Origin: Pseudomonadota bacterium
Lineage (GTDB): Bacteria; Pseudomonadota; Gammaproteobacteria; UBA5335
Reading direction: 5' to 3'
DNA length: 64,000 nucleotides
NCBI GenBank assembly: GCA_034189865.1
Contig: JAXHTV010000008.1
Span: 37,740-101,739 of the forward strand
The notes under the pieces are model-generated. The model saw nothing but the letters and a program-made list of their open reading frames with translations. It made no database searches and had not been told where the DNA came from. Shown one piece after another: positions 37,667-47,745 of the stretch; the stretch's first letter is position 1, and the number at the start of each line of letters is the position of its first letter. Position numbers and translations under genes: made by a program.

Positions 37667-39796
37667 CTAGCTCCGGGATGGCACTTCTGAAGGGGGCATC
37701 GGCATCACGGTGGCGTTGCTTGATGGCCCGCATTGCGCCTTGATGGCGAACTCGGTATCCGACCGATAGTGTTGGCACAGGGCTAACATAAGCGACTCGA
37801 TGGGGGCATCCGTTTGGGCCCAGGTGTTATGGGGCCACCAGGTCGATGTTTCGATATCGCCCAACACCCAGTTGATGTTGCCCTGTTGATCCGGGAGAGC
37901 CGCCAGCAGCCAGCGATCGCGTAATGCGGCGCGCTGTTTCTCCCGCAGTAGTTGGGGTACCAGGTCATTGCGGAGGATGACCCGGCCGCGCTCGTCGATT
38001 CGATAGTAAAGACCGGCCTCCGCGAATGCCGCTGCTGCCGATGGGTTGCCGCCGGTGATGCTTTTTGGCGACAACCCGGTTTCCAAAAACAGCGTACGGT
38101 CAGGTAGAGGGGCCGAGGCGTCCTTCAAGTTGGCCACCAAAGGCTGACCAGCGCTTTTCTCGTCGTGCTCCAGACCCAAAAGCACGCGGAGCGTCGGTGT
38201 AATATCGATCAAAGACACGTTGCCGCGCCGAGCGCCGGACGGAAAAGTCTCGCCACCGGTGCGGCGGAATGCCAACAACACGCGGTATTGGGCCGGGCTC
38301 ATGACGTGGGTTCCGTGACCGGAAAACGCGACCAGTCGGTTGCCATTCGCAGATGGTCCGTGAAACCAAACCGATTCGCCTTGCCCGAAGTCTTCACCGT
38401 GATCGGATAGGAACACCACAACCGCGTCGTCTAGTAGCCCGTGTTGTTCCAATTCACCCATGAAGCTCTCGACTTGTTGGTCGGCGCGTTGTAGGGCTTG
38501 CCGATATTGAGCCGGCGAGGAGGGGAGTTCCACATGCGCTGTTTCAGTATCTGAAGCCGAATGCGGTGCATCGGCCCACGTGTAAGGCCAATGGGGCAAT
38601 TCGAAATGGACCGCGAGAAAAAGCGGCTGCTTCGGGTTGTGAGATTGAACAAACCGGGCCAATTCTTTATTGAAAGTCTCCGGTCGATAAGTCACTTCGG
38701 CCCCACGATTGCTGTAGGTGAACGGAAACAGTCTTTTGCCCAGCCAGGTATTGCTGATGAGGTTGCACAAGGGGATATCGTTCATGGCGCCGAGTAGGAA
38801 GTCGGCCGCACCGATGGCCGGCCCAATGATGTGATCGAAGCCATGCTGCTGGTCGATACTGGCGAATCGCCGTTCATCGATGGCGAAGGCGGTGGTGTAT
38901 CCGTGGTCGCGAAGCATATTTGTCAACTGGCCGTTCAAGTCCACTCGATTCGGATCGGTCAGGTTGTAACGCGCCCCATGGGCGATGGGGTCGCGTCCGC
39001 TCAGTACGCTCAGCCAGGCAGGATACGTCCGCGCGAAGGGTGTATAGGCGTCGGAGAACACGGCGGAATTTTCGAGTTGCCGGCTCAGGAACGGCATTAA
39101 GGGATTGGGTGCTCCGGCCGGTGCTAGGTGGTCGGGGCGCAGCGCATCCACGCCGATGATGAAGATGTTGGGCTGGCCTGTCGACACGTGGTCGGCGTGA
39201 GAGGTATTCGGAGGCGGGCTGGCCCATAGAAAGGCGACGAATGCTGACGTTACCACCATGGCGATAGACCGGCGGGCTCCAAGGCGGCTCAGTCCATCGT
39301 GCAGCAGCCCCAGTCCCCCGAACGCGACGATGCCCGCGATCGGTATGCCCAAGCCGAAATAAAAAATGGTTCCGAGGGCGCTCATGGCGAGACGGTCCAC
39401 GCCCATCGCAAACAGCGAAAGAGGGAACCAGCGTGCGTTGGCCAGCAAGATCCAAAAGAACAGCAGCAAGAAACCCAGTAGGCCGAGCTGAAACCGGTCC
39501 TTGGCGTTCAAGGGCCATGTTCGGGAGGCGCGGATCCACGCAAAGGCCCAAATAAGGCCCACGAGAACATGGATCAACGATACGGCCAAGGTGTAGCCGG
39601 CGATATGGACACCCAAAGATACGGGCATGTCATTGAGCGCGGACAGAATAGAGGCGGAGGCGCGGTGATCGGAGAAGTCCCGAACGAACAAGAAACCCCG
39701 ATAGGCGAATGCCAGCACGGCAAGTACCAAAGCCAATCCCGTTATGGAGCCGGTGAATGTTTTTCGCGGGAAAGAGAGGTCTTTTTGGATACTCAT
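37667..39796 (-). CDS. Membrane sulfatase-fold enzyme with Thr nucleophile (phosphotransferase-like)
   Basis: A 709-residue protein: about five transmembrane helices (residues 15-195), then a large periplasmic alkaline-phosphatase/sulfatase-fold domain. Metal ligands are visible in IFIIGVDALRPDH (D217) and VFLSDHGEDFG. The catalytic position reads TPFARTYPAWLSVLSGR, with Thr257 where arylsulfatases have the Cys/Ser that becomes formylglycine. Thr is the nucleophile of the LtaS/MdoB and phosphoethanolamine-transferase groups, so a phosphoglycerol or phosphoethanolamine transferase is more likely than a sulfatase. It sits between pilA and the Wzy-type gene. The ribosome site at 39796 is poor. 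Confidence 0.78.
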   Translation of the reverse strand: MSIQKDLSFPRKTFTGSITGLALVLAVLAFAYRGFLFVRDFSDHRASASILSALNDMPVSLGVHIAGYTLAVSLIHVLVGLIWAFAWIRASRTWPLNAKDRFQLGLLGFLLLFFWILLANARWFPLSLFAMGVDRLAMSALGTIFYFGLGIPIAGIVAFGGLGLLHDGLSRLGARRSIAMVVTSAFVAFLWASPPPNTSHADHVSTGQPNIFIIGVDALRPDHLAPAGAPNPLMPFLSRQLENSAVFSDAYTPFARTYPAWLSVLSGRDPIAHGARYNLTDPNRVDLNGQLTNMLRDHGYTTAFAIDERRFASIDQQHGFDHIIGPAIGAADFLLGAMNDIPLCNLISNTWLGKRLFPFTYSNRGAEVTYRPETFNKELARFVQSHNPKQPLFLAVHFELPHWPYTWADAPHSASDTETAHVELPSSPAQYRQALQRADQQVESFMGELEQHGLLDDAVVVFLSDHGEDFGQGESVWFHGPSANGNRLVAFSGHGTHVMSPAQYRVLLAFRRTGGETFPSGARRGNVSLIDITPTLRVLLGLEHDEKSAGQPLVANLKDASAPLPDRTLFLETGLSPKSITGGNPSAAAAFAEAGLYYRIDERGRVILRNDLVPQLLREKQRAALRDRWLLAALPDQQGNINWVLGDIETSTWWPHNTWAQTDAPIESLMLALCQHYRSDTEFAIKAQCGPSSNATVMPMPPSEVPSRS

Positions 39797-39834
39797 CCGC
39801 GGCCTGGATGTTCCATTATCGGGTTGTTGCAATG

Positions 39835-39864
39835 CGCCAAGCCCCTCTCGCGAGGGGCTTGGCG
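39835..39864 (-). terminator. 13-bp hairpin between pilA and the downstream gene
   Basis: CGCCAAGCCCCTC (39835-39847) pairs perfectly with GAGGGGCTTGGCG (39852-39864) across TCGC. In the direction of pilA transcription there is no T-tract (CATTGC follows). It may therefore act as an attenuating or RNA-stabilising 3' structure that lets little transcription pass. Confidence 0.6.
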
Positions 39865-39904
39865 GCTTTGGGTTTTTCACCCGGTTTTCCTATCCCGATA
39901 GGGC

Positions 39905-40336
39905 TTAGGAAGTAGCGCGGCAGTTGGCCGGTACGAAGGAGGCCAGGGTCGCGTCATTGATAAAGCAATCCCAAGTAATAGTGCCGTTGGTCTCGACGGT
40001 GGGGCTCAAAGTCAGGGCAAGGTTAGTACCGCCCACCTGGGCGTTTACGAAGCCGATATCGATGACACCAGCGGTCACGGCCATCGTATCAACCACATCT
40101 GTCGCGTCGAAGCGCGCACCCGCATCGGCCAGGCTGTTGATGTTAGCGAGCGCTGTCCCGGAAGCGACCGTTTCAGAGACCGCGAGTTTCACGGAGTTCG
40201 CCAGGTTAATCCCTTCCGTGACGCGGGCACGGATGGTGTAATCTTGATACGCGGGGATGGCGATGGCCGCTAAGATACCCACGATCGCGACCACGATCAT
40301 GAGTTCGATGAGTGTAAAACCTTTTTGTGTTTGCAT
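39905..40336 (-). CDS. pilA: Type IV major pilin
   Basis: A 143-residue prepilin. The leader MQTQKG is cut before Phe7 ([20 protein letters not shown]) and Glu11 is the conserved Glu5 of the mature pilin. The C-terminal disulfide loop is C124-C139 ([18 protein letters not shown]), and the chain ends in CRATS, so the last residue is Ser. In Pseudomonas group I pilins a C-terminal Ser is the glycan site for TfpO. AGAGGAACTCCAGCC is the ribosome site. A sigma-54 promoter lies about 145 bp upstream, with pilR-pilS just beyond. Confidence 0.96.
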   Translation of the reverse strand: MQTQKGFTLIELMIVVAIVGILAAIAIPAYQDYTIRARVTEGINLANSVKLAVSETVASGTALANINSLADAGARFDATDVVDTMAVTAGVIDIGFVNAQVGGTNLALTLSPTVETNGTITWDCFINDATLASFVPANCRATS

Positions 40337-40479
40337 GGCTGGAGTTCCTCTATTTATCTCATTCAGTTTGGGTCAGGATTTTCTTGATTGTCAGATTGTT
40401 ATTGTTATGTTTCCGGTCAGTTTTGAGTCTCAAGGCAACGCTCAATGGCACACGAGGCGATTTACCTTGAAGGGAGAAA

Positions 40480-40495
40480 TGCAAAGCGCGTGCCA
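40480..40495 (-). promoter_or_regulatory. Sigma-54 promoter of pilA
   Basis: On the minus strand TGGCACGCGCTTTGCA matches the RpoN consensus TGGCAC-N5-TTGCA with no mismatch in the -24 or -12 element. It faces pilA, with an expected start site near 40469. The sigma-54 activator PilR is encoded immediately upstream, as in other PilSR-controlled pilins. Confidence 0.92.
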
Positions 40496-40629
40496 GTGTT
40501 TGATTGTCGTTTGTGTTCCAAGGATATTTCTGAAAAAACAATCATTTGTGTTCTGGTTCTGTGATTGCGGTGAAGTCTGCTACCAAGCAAAGTGAACCTG
40601 TGGGTCAGTTAGTGATTTCGTGAATCGTC

Positions 40630-40650
40630 AAAAACTGACGTTCGGCGTCA
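40630..40650 (-). terminator. Terminator of pilSR
   Basis: On the minus strand TGACG-CCGAA-CGTCA is followed by GTTTTTG, 13 bp after the pilR stop. The stem is short (5 bp). Confidence 0.6.
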
Positions 40651-40662
40651 CATTTCCAGCGC

Positions 40663-42003
40663 TTACTCCAGTCCCAGTTTCTTCAGCCGGTATCGCAGCG
40701 CCCGGAATGTGATACCCAACGAGCGGGCGGTCGCTGTTTTGTTCCAGCGGTGTGCCTCCAACGCTTTCAGGATGGCTTCACGTTCGATGTTGTTCAGTTG
40801 CTCATCCAGGCCGGAGGGGTCCTTCTCGAGGGTCTCCGGCTGTTCCACTTCGGCGGGCGAATCCGGTAGTTGTAGGTGCCCCTGGGCGATGGTTTTGCCA
40901 TCGGACAGCGTGTAGGCGCGCTGCAGAATGTTTTCCAACTCGCGCACGTTGCCCGGAAAGCTGTAGCTGCGCAAGCATTTCATGGCGGACTCGTCCAGGG
41001 TTGGGATCTCGTCGGCGCCCGTGAGCTGTTTGAGAATATGGGTGACGAGCAGCGGAATGTCCTGCCGGCGTTCTCGCAGGGGCGGCACTTTCAATTCAAT
41101 GACGTTGATCCGGTAGTACAAATCTTGTCGGAACAGCCCGTCGCCGACCATTTGCTCCAAGGGCTTGTGTGTGGCGCTGAGTAAGCGCACATCGACTGGC
41201 ACTTCCTTGGGCGCACCCACCGGACGGACCGCGCGTTCCTGAATGGCGCGTAGCAATTTCACTTGCATCGGCAGGGGCAGTTCGGCGACTTCATCGAGAA
41301 AGAGCGTGCCGCCGTGAGCGGTTTGGAACATCCCCGGGTTGTCGGTTACCGCGCCGGTAAAACTGCCCTTTTTGTGCCCGAACAGTTCGCTTTCCATCAG
41401 CTCAGCCGGAAGTGCGCCGCAGTTCACAGGAACGAATGGGCCGTCCGCCCGGGCGCTTTGGCCGTGAATCAGCCGGGCAACCAGTTCTTTACCGGTTCCG
41501 GATTCGCCACTGACGTAGATCGGCGCTTGGCTGCGAGAGACTTTTGCAATCATGCCGCGGAGTTGCCGCATCGGTTCCGATTCGCCGAGCAGAATATGTC
41601 GGGAACGACGGTTTTTCCCCGACTGCATAGACGTTTTCATCGCGGTATTGACCAGCTGGCGAAGAACCGACAGGTCAACCGGTTTGGAAACGAAATCGAA
41701 AGCGCCGGCTTTCAGGCTTTCAACTGCAAGCTCCACATTGCCATGGGCCGTGATGACGGCCACCGGCAATTCCGAACCGGATCCGGAAATTTCTCTTACC
41801 AGATCGATGCCGCTGCCGTCGGGCAAGTTCATGTCCGTCAGACACAAGTCGTAACGGCGATGGGCGACGAGTTCGCGTGCCTCAGAGAGATTTTGTGCGC
41901 TGTCGGTGCCCAGATCCATGCGGCGCAGCGTCATTTCGAGCAGCGCCCGGATATCGGGCTCATCGTCCACTATCAGAACAGTTTTCTTGCTATCCATATT
42001 CAT
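40663..42003 (-). CDS. pilR: Sigma-54-dependent response regulator PilR
   Basis: A 446-residue NtrC-type activator of pilA. The receiver domain has phospho-acceptor D57 (LCLTDMNLPDG). The AAA+ domain has Walker A GESGTGKE (166-173) and the sigma-54 contact loop GSFTGA (213-218, Ser in place of Ala in GAFTGA, as in other PilR proteins). A Fis-type helix-turn-helix ends the protein (NKTATARSLGITFRALRYR). The ATG overlaps the pilS stop by 4 bp, so the pair is translationally coupled. A second ATG 6 bp later is possible. Confidence 0.95.
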   Translation of the reverse strand: MNMDSKKTVLIVDDEPDIRALLEMTLRRMDLGTDSAQNLSEARELVAHRRYDLCLTDMNLPDGSGIDLVREISGSGSELPVAVITAHGNVELAVESLKAGAFDFVSKPVDLSVLRQLVNTAMKTSMQSGKNRRSRHILLGESEPMRQLRGMIAKVSRSQAPIYVSGESGTGKELVARLIHGQSARADGPFVPVNCGALPAELMESELFGHKKGSFTGAVTDNPGMFQTAHGGTLFLDEVAELPLPMQVKLLRAIQERAVRPVGAPKEVPVDVRLLSATHKPLEQMVGDGLFRQDLYYRINVIELKVPPLRERRQDIPLLVTHILKQLTGADEIPTLDESAMKCLRSYSFPGNVRELENILQRAYTLSDGKTIAQGHLQLPDSPAEVEQPETLEKDPSGLDEQLNNIEREAILKALEAHRWNKTATARSLGITFRALRYRLKKLGLE

Positions 42004-43667
42004 GCAGTCCGACGTTGAGAATCGTGGAAACTCAGGCGAAATCGGCAACCCGGCCCCGCCTCCTGTGCCAGTTGAAGGCTGGCGCCATTGAATTCACACA
42101 GCTCGCGGCAAATGAACAATCCGAGTCCGGTGCCTTGGTGGCTGGTGGTAAAAAAAGGCTCGAAGATGTTTGCTGCGACATGCGGGGGAATGCCGCCGCC
42201 GTTGTCGGCGACATCGACGAAAATGCGCTGGCTGTCCGTCGCGCGGGTGACCGACAGCTGAATGATGGGCATGCCGTCGGCGGGGCGGCCATGCAGCAGC
42301 GCATTGTCGATGAGATTGGAGAGAACCCGCCGCAGATGTTCCGGATCGACCCGGACCGGTATCGCTTCTTCGGGAACGTTCAAACGCAGTTCGAAATTGT
42401 CCATTGGCCGCTCTTCCCGATAGTTGCGGACGTAACCCGCTAGCCATGCCGACAGTTCCACATGCTCGGCTTTCGCCGTTGGTTGGCGGGAAAGCTGGAG
42501 GATGTCTTCGACAATGTCGTTGATGCGGCCGCAGTGCTTGCTGACGATGCTTGTGAGTTTGCGGTCTTCGCTGCTCACGGTGGGAGATTCGGCCAGTAGC
42601 TCACTGGCGTGGTTGATCGCGGAGAGGGGGTTGCGAATTTCGTGGGCAATGCTTGCGCTAAGACGTCCCAGCGCCTTGAGTTTGAGGTCCTGCATGCGTC
42701 GCTTGGTGACGCTCATGTCTTCCAGGAAAATCAACGTGCCGTTTTCGCCCGTCTCCCCCAGCGACGTAAAGGCCGGTGCGATTTCGCTATGGTCTGCAGG
42801 CGATTGAAAACATAAATGCTCGGTATCTGGCGCATCTTCCCATTGGTCCAACAACTCACTGAGTTCCTTGGAGACGTTTTCCAGAGCCCGACCGGCGGCG
42901 GTCCGATTGCGGCGTAACAGCATTCGGTCGGCTTGTCCGTTCGAGAGTTGGATTTGGCGATGCGCATCGATCACCAAAATGCCACTTTGAATGGTTTGGA
43001 TGACGATTTCGTTCAGTTGCGACAGGTCTTTCAGGTCGATAGCCTGTCGCTCGGCCAAGTGCATACTCTCTTCAGCCCGGCGCGCCAAAATATTGGCGCT
43101 CGCCGCCGCCAAAAAACCGATACTGCCGAGCAGGATCGCTTGCGGGAACGCCCCGTCGGTGCCCAGCACGCGCTGCTGATAAAGTTCTGCCCCTAATAGA
43201 ATGCTCGCGGCCGTGGCGGCCAGGGAGGCGGAAGCGCTGACGGGAAGAACCAATCCGCTCACGGTGATCGGTAGTAGAAACACCACGCCCAACCCGGCTG
43301 GAAGCCCACCGGCGCTATAGACAATAAGCGTGAGCAACGGTAAGTCGGCTGCGAGTTGTATCCAGGCTTGGCGGGATAATCGGGGCCAGCCACGCAATAA
43401 CATCGCGCCGCAGATAATGGAAAATATCCAATAGCCGAGAACCCCGAAGAAGAATAGGTCGCTGTTCGTCTGCCAAGGCGCAGTATCCCAGCGGACGAGG
43501 CTGATGCCGAGCAATAACAGAGCGAACACCGCGCGAAAGGCGTTGAGCAGCGCCAAAATTCGCCACACATACGACGCTTGGCGCTGTGTGCGGGACGATT
43601 CGTCTGCGACAGGGCCAGCGGACAAGCGGCCCCTCACGGTTGGACTGGGTGCGGTAATAGTAGCCAT
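42000..43667 (-). CDS. pilS: Sensor histidine kinase PilS
   Basis: A 555-residue kinase partner of PilR. About six transmembrane helices at 35-195 in a compact PilS-type input domain, a PAS-like region (215-320), phospho-acceptor H342 in [15 protein letters not shown], and an HATPase domain with [17 protein letters not shown] and GTGLGLFI. PilS senses pilin in the membrane in Pseudomonas. An N-terminal tail of about 30 soluble residues precedes the first helix. The ribosome site is weak. It diverges from sucC. Confidence 0.94.
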   Translation of the reverse strand: MATITAPSPTVRGRLSAGPVADESSRTQRQASYVWRILALLNAFRAVFALLLLGISLVRWDTAPWQTNSDLFFFGVLGYWIFSIICGAMLLRGWPRLSRQAWIQLAADLPLLTLIVYSAGGLPAGLGVVFLLPITVSGLVLPVSASASLAATAASILLGAELYQQRVLGTDGAFPQAILLGSIGFLAAASANILARRAEESMHLAERQAIDLKDLSQLNEIVIQTIQSGILVIDAHRQIQLSNGQADRMLLRRNRTAAGRALENVSKELSELLDQWEDAPDTEHLCFQSPADHSEIAPAFTSLGETGENGTLIFLEDMSVTKRRMQDLKLKALGRLSASIAHEIRNPLSAINHASELLAESPTVSSEDRKLTSIVSKHCGRINDIVEDILQLSRQPTAKAEHVELSAWLAGYVRNYREERPMDNFELRLNVPEEAIPVRVDPEHLRRVLSNLIDNALLHGRPADGMPIIQLSVTRATDSQRIFVDVADNGGGIPPHVAANIFEPFFTTSHQGTGLGLFICRELCEFNGASLQLAQEAGPGCRFRLSFHDSQRRTA

Positions 43668-43975
43668 GGTCCCGTGTGTTGGTTGTTAGGTTGGGAGCAA
43701 GTGCGATGGTGGTGAACCGTCAACTGTGTTGATCTCGGCGATTCTTCGGCTGTTTCCCAATGGAGGGAGTGCGCAAATTGCGCGCCAACTTAACACCGCT
43801 CCCTCGCTCTCTATTTCGCTTGATGTGGCGAAAAGTTTAATTATTGCTGTTCTATGGTGATGCGCTGTCTTTTTCGCCGGTGTGCGTTTGGCCCGGACAT
43901 CTGCGCTTTGCGCCAAGCCCGCTGCATGAGCGAGAATAATCCGGAAATCGCTAGCGCAAGGAGGCCCGACCGCCC
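43668..43975. other. Divergent pilS / sucC intergenic region
   Basis: 308 bp without a gene. Inverted repeats seen: TCAAC-TGT-GTTGA (43720-43732), GCGCAA-A-TTGCGC (43771-43783) and flanking GAGGGAG (43763-43769) with CTCCCTC (43799-43805). An AT-richer patch near 43835-43855 could contain the sucC promoter, but I cannot pick hexamers with confidence. Confidence 0.45.
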
Positions 43976-45136
43976 ATGAATCTACACGAATACCAATCCA
44001 AACAGTTGTTCGCGGAATACGGTATTCCCGTCCCTGTCGGCAAAGTGGTTGGGTCGACCGAAGAGGCCGCGGCCGCAGCTGACCAACTGGGCGGTGATCG
44101 ATGGGTGATCAAGGCTCAGGTTCACGCGGGTGGTCGAGGCAAAGCCGGGGGCGTCAAACTTGTCGACAGTGCAGCCGATTTGGCGGCGGCCGCCAAGCAG
44201 ATGCTGGCTAACCGGCTGGTGACACACCAGACAGATGCCGCCGGATTACCGGTATCGCATTTGCTGGTCGAGAAAGGCCTTGGGATCGCCCGGGAGTTGT
44301 ACTTGAGCGTCTTGACCGACCGCGCAAGCGAAGCGGTGGTCTTTATGGGGTCAGCCGCCGGTGGTATGGATATCGAGGAAGTGGCGGAAAAAACCCCGGA
44401 AAAGCTGGTGACCGTCACGGTACCCACCGCCGCGGGATTCCAGGCCTACCAAGCGCGACGTCTCGGTTTTGGAATGGGTTTGACGAAAGACCAAGTCGGG
44501 CAGTTCGTGAAAATTGCTCGAGCGCTCTATGATTTATTCATGGATTGCGACGCCAGCCTGGTGGAGATCAATCCGCTAATCGTCACCAACGATGGCCAAT
44601 TGCTGGCGTTAGACGCTAAAGTCAACCTGGACGACAACGCTTTGTACCGTCAGCAGCGCTTAGCGGAGTGGCGCGATGCCAGCCAAGAGGATCAGCGGGA
44701 GTATGAAGCCAGCCAACATCATCTGAACTATGTCAGCTTGGATGGGACGATTGGCTGCATGGTCAACGGCGCGGGTTTGGCCATGGCGACCATGGACGTG
44801 ATTCAGCTGCACGGCGGCCAGCCTGCTAACTTCCTGGACGTGGGTGGCGGCACCACCGCCGAGCGCGTCGCCGAGGCGTTTAAACTCATCGTGGCAGACC
44901 AGAAAGTCGCTGCGATTCTGGTTAACATCTTTGGGGGAATCGTGCGCTGTGATCTCATCGCCGAAGGGATCATCACTGCAATCAAAGAAGTGGGAATTCA
45001 CATTCCTGTCATCGTTCGCCTGGAAGGCACCAATGTTGAAAAAGGTCGCGCAATGTTGGCCGAAAGCGGTCTGGATATCATCACGGGGGATGATTTGGAT
45101 GATGCCGCTTTAAAGGCCGTAGCTGCGTCCCGATAA
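43976..45136 (+). CDS. sucC: Succinyl-CoA synthetase beta subunit
   Basis: The 386-residue beta subunit of the TCA-cycle ligase making succinate plus ATP (or GTP) from succinyl-CoA. N-terminal ATP-grasp with [19 protein letters not shown], the nucleotide loop [11 protein letters not shown], metal-binding LVEINPLIV, and the C-terminal CoA-ligase domain ([22 protein letters not shown]). AAGGAGG lies 11 nt before the ATG. It is followed by sucD after 38 bp. Confidence 0.98.
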   Translation: MNLHEYQSKQLFAEYGIPVPVGKVVGSTEEAAAAADQLGGDRWVIKAQVHAGGRGKAGGVKLVDSAADLAAAAKQMLANRLVTHQTDAAGLPVSHLLVEKGLGIARELYLSVLTDRASEAVVFMGSAAGGMDIEEVAEKTPEKLVTVTVPTAAGFQAYQARRLGFGMGLTKDQVGQFVKIARALYDLFMDCDASLVEINPLIVTNDGQLLALDAKVNLDDNALYRQQRLAEWRDASQEDQREYEASQHHLNYVSLDGTIGCMVNGAGLAMATMDVIQLHGGQPANFLDVGGGTTAERVAEAFKLIVADQKVAAILVNIFGGIVRCDLIAEGIITAIKEVGIHIPVIVRLEGTNVEKGRAMLAESGLDIITGDDLDDAALKAVAASR

Positions 45137-45174
45137 CGCGATTCAAATTTTTTTCGAATATAAGGTTGGTGACG

Positions 45175-46041
45175 ATGAGTATCTTAGTCAGTGCGGACAC
45201 CAAAGTGCTCTGTCAAGGCTTTACTGGCAAACAGGGAACCTATCACTCGCAGCAAGCCATAGAATACGGTACCCGCTTGGTGGGCGGCGTCACCCCCGGT
45301 CGCGGTGGGGAATCTCATTTGGGATTGCCGGTGTTCGATACGGTGGCTGAAGCGGTTCAGGAAACCCAGGCCGATGCCACCATGATCTATGTGCCGGCGC
45401 CGTTCGCTGCCGATGCGATTTTGGAGGCTGCCGATGCCGGCATCGGTGTCATCGTGTGCATCACCGAGCACATTCCCGTTCAGGACATGATGCGGGTGAA
45501 AGCGGCATTGCGAGGAACCGACATTCGACTGGTCGGTCCGAACTGTCCCGGCGTGATCACGCCGGGTGAATGCAAAATCGGCATTATGCCCGGCATGATT
45601 CACAAACCCGGGTCCATCGGTATTGTCTCTCGCTCGGGCACTTTGACCTACGAAGCGGTGTTTCAAACGACGCGTAACGGTCTTGGCCAATCAACCTGCG
45701 TCGGGATTGGCGGTGATCCTATCCATGGCATGAATTTCGTCGACTGCCTGGAGTTGTTCGAGCAAGATCCCCAGACCAAAGGCATCATCATGGTCGGCGA
45801 GATCGGTGGCGGCGAGGAGGAAGATGCCGCCGAGTACATCAAGCAACACGTGTCCAAGCCGGTAGTCGGCTACATTGCCGGCGTCACCGCCCCCCCCGGA
45901 AAACGTATGGGGCACGCCGGTGCCATCATCACCGGTGGTCGGGGTACGGCAGAGGGCAAGTACCGTGCCCTCGAGCAATCCGGCGTGACCACCGTTCGAT
46001 CGCCCGCCGCGCTCGGGCAGCGTATGGCCGAACTCCTTTAG
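45175..46041 (+). CDS. sucD: Succinyl-CoA synthetase alpha subunit
   Basis: The 288-residue alpha subunit. CoA-binding Rossmann motif [16 protein letters not shown], the loop [13 protein letters not shown], and the active-site phosphohistidine in [11 protein letters not shown]. The ATG at 45175 is chosen over a GTG 9 bp upstream because it matches the family N terminus ([11 protein letters not shown]). It is co-transcribed with sucC and possibly with nadE, which begins 57 bp later without a clear terminator. Confidence 0.98.
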   Translation: MSILVSADTKVLCQGFTGKQGTYHSQQAIEYGTRLVGGVTPGRGGESHLGLPVFDTVAEAVQETQADATMIYVPAPFAADAILEAADAGIGVIVCITEHIPVQDMMRVKAALRGTDIRLVGPNCPGVITPGECKIGIMPGMIHKPGSIGIVSRSGTLTYEAVFQTTRNGLGQSTCVGIGGDPIHGMNFVDCLELFEQDPQTKGIIMVGEIGGGEEEDAAEYIKQHVSKPVVGYIAGVTAPPGKRMGHAGAIITGGRGTAEGKYRALEQSGVTTVRSPAALGQRMAELL

Positions 46042-46098
46042 TATATCGCTAGTGCCCATCGTTTTTTCGCCGGTTGCGAATTCTGCGGAGGTCTGGTG

Positions 46099-47721
46099 AT
46101 GCCGTCGGCCGTTCCAATTAAAGTCGTCATGGCCCAACTCGATTTGTGGGTGGGTGATATTCAAGGCAACACCCAGCGGGTGATCGAGGTCGCTTGTGAG
46201 GCCCGGGACAATGATCAAGCCGACTTGATTGTATTCCCGGAATTGGCGCTCACCGGCTACCCGCCCGAAGATCTGCTGCTTCGAGCCAGCATGCGGATTC
46301 GAATCGCCGAGGCGCTAGAGCGTATTCGTGAGGCGGTGCACGGCATCCACGTGCTATTCGGTTATCCGGAGTACGCCGATGGGATGATTTACAACGCCGC
46401 GTGTGTGATGCGCGACGGCGTTGTGGTTGCCAACTACCGCAAACAACGGCTGCCAAACTACAGCGTCTTCGACGAAAGGCGGTATTTCACGCCCGGCGTG
46501 AAACCCGCGGTTTTTACCATTCGCGAGCTGCCCATCGGCGTGACCATCTGCGAGGATATTTGGGAATCGGAGCCGGCACGACTGGCCGCTGAGGCGGGCG
46601 CAAAGCTACTGATCAATGTCAACGCTTCGCCCTACCATATCGACAAAGGGGTCGATCGTGCGCGAGTGCTGGCGCAGCGGGTGGCGGAGACGGGGCTTCC
46701 CATTGTCTACGTCAACCTGATCGGGGGGCAGGATGAGTTGGTATTCGATGGCGAATCGCTGGTGGTGGATCGCTCCGGCGCCGTCGTTCTTCGCGCGCCA
46801 GCTTTCGTCGAGGGATCCTTCCCGGTCGCCTTCGACGCCAACGGCGATCCCGTAGGTTTGAGTCACCCTCCCGCCGATCCCTTGGCCGTGGAAGCGGCGA
46901 TCTACAAAGCGTTGGTTCTGGGCATTCAGGACTATGTCAATCGACAGAGTTTCCCGGGTGTGGTCGTCGGCTTGTCCGGGGGAATCGATTCAGCGTTGAC
47001 GCTCGCATTGGCTATTGATGCCTTGGGCGCCGAGCGCGTGATGGCCGTGATGATGCCATCTCGCTATACCTCGAAGATGAGCCTGACCGATGCGCAGGCA
47101 GAAGCCGAAATGGCCGGCGTGCGTTACGAGGTTCTCCCAATCGACCCGATTTTCGAAGCCTTCAAGTCCGGATTGTCACCGATTTTTCAGGGGCTGCCGG
47201 AAGACGTCACCGAAGAGAATTTACAAGCGCGCATCCGCGGCGTGTTGTTGATGGCGATTTCCAATAAAACCGGGCGCATGGTTCTGACAACAGGGAATAA
47301 AAGCGAAATCGCCGTGGGATACGCGACCTTATACGGCGATATGGTCGGGGGCTTCGCGCCGCTCAAGGATGTCAGTAAGACCATGGTCTATCGTCTGAGC
47401 GCGTACCGTAACGCCGTATCGCCCTTGATTCCTGCGCGGGTGCTGGAACGGCCCCCGTCTGCGGAGTTGCGTCCCGATCAGTTGGACAGCGACAGCCTGC
47501 CACCCTACAACGTACTCGACGCGATCTTAGAGCTGCATGTGGAGCAGGACATGCCCATACCGGAGATCGCCAAACGGGGATTCGACGAGGCCACTGTCAG
47601 GCGCGTCGCCCGGATGGTCAAGCGGGCCGAGTATAAGCGGCGTCAAGCGCCTCCGGGGATCAAAATCACGCGACGTGCTTTTGGTCGCGATCGTCGCTAT
47701 CCCATATGTTCGGGGTACTAG
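46099..47721 (+). CDS. nadE: NAD+ synthase, glutamine-dependent
   Basis: A 540-residue two-domain enzyme making NAD+ from deamido-NAD+ with glutamine as nitrogen source. The N-terminal nitrilase-like glutaminase shows Glu (FPELALTGYPPEDLL), Lys (YRKQRLPNY) and Cys (VTICEDIW). The C-terminal synthetase has the PP-loop GLSGGIDSALT and TTGNKSEIAVGY. GCGGAGGTCTGGTG places the start at ATG 46099; a GTG just before it is less likely. It lies downstream of sucCD. Confidence 0.96.
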   Translation: MPSAVPIKVVMAQLDLWVGDIQGNTQRVIEVACEARDNDQADLIVFPELALTGYPPEDLLLRASMRIRIAEALERIREAVHGIHVLFGYPEYADGMIYNAACVMRDGVVVANYRKQRLPNYSVFDERRYFTPGVKPAVFTIRELPIGVTICEDIWESEPARLAAEAGAKLLINVNASPYHIDKGVDRARVLAQRVAETGLPIVYVNLIGGQDELVFDGESLVVDRSGAVVLRAPAFVEGSFPVAFDANGDPVGLSHPPADPLAVEAAIYKALVLGIQDYVNRQSFPGVVVGLSGGIDSALTLALAIDALGAERVMAVMMPSRYTSKMSLTDAQAEAEMAGVRYEVLPIDPIFEAFKSGLSPIFQGLPEDVTEENLQARIRGVLLMAISNKTGRMVLTTGNKSEIAVGYATLYGDMVGGFAPLKDVSKTMVYRLSAYRNAVSPLIPARVLERPPSAELRPDQLDSDSLPPYNVLDAILELHVEQDMPIPEIAKRGFDEATVRRVARMVKRAEYKRRQAPPGIKITRRAFGRDRRYPICSGY

Positions 47722-47745
47722 CTTGGATCGTGCGGAGCGGCTCGC

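Larger units (their letters stand above)
40337..40662. other. pilA upstream region
   Basis: No gene. It holds the pilA leader (about 130 nt), the sigma-54 promoter and the pilR terminator. Upstream of the promoter lie several TGTC/GACA-type motifs (for example near 40505) of the kind PilR recognises in Pseudomonas, but I cannot define a site precisely. Confidence 0.5.
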
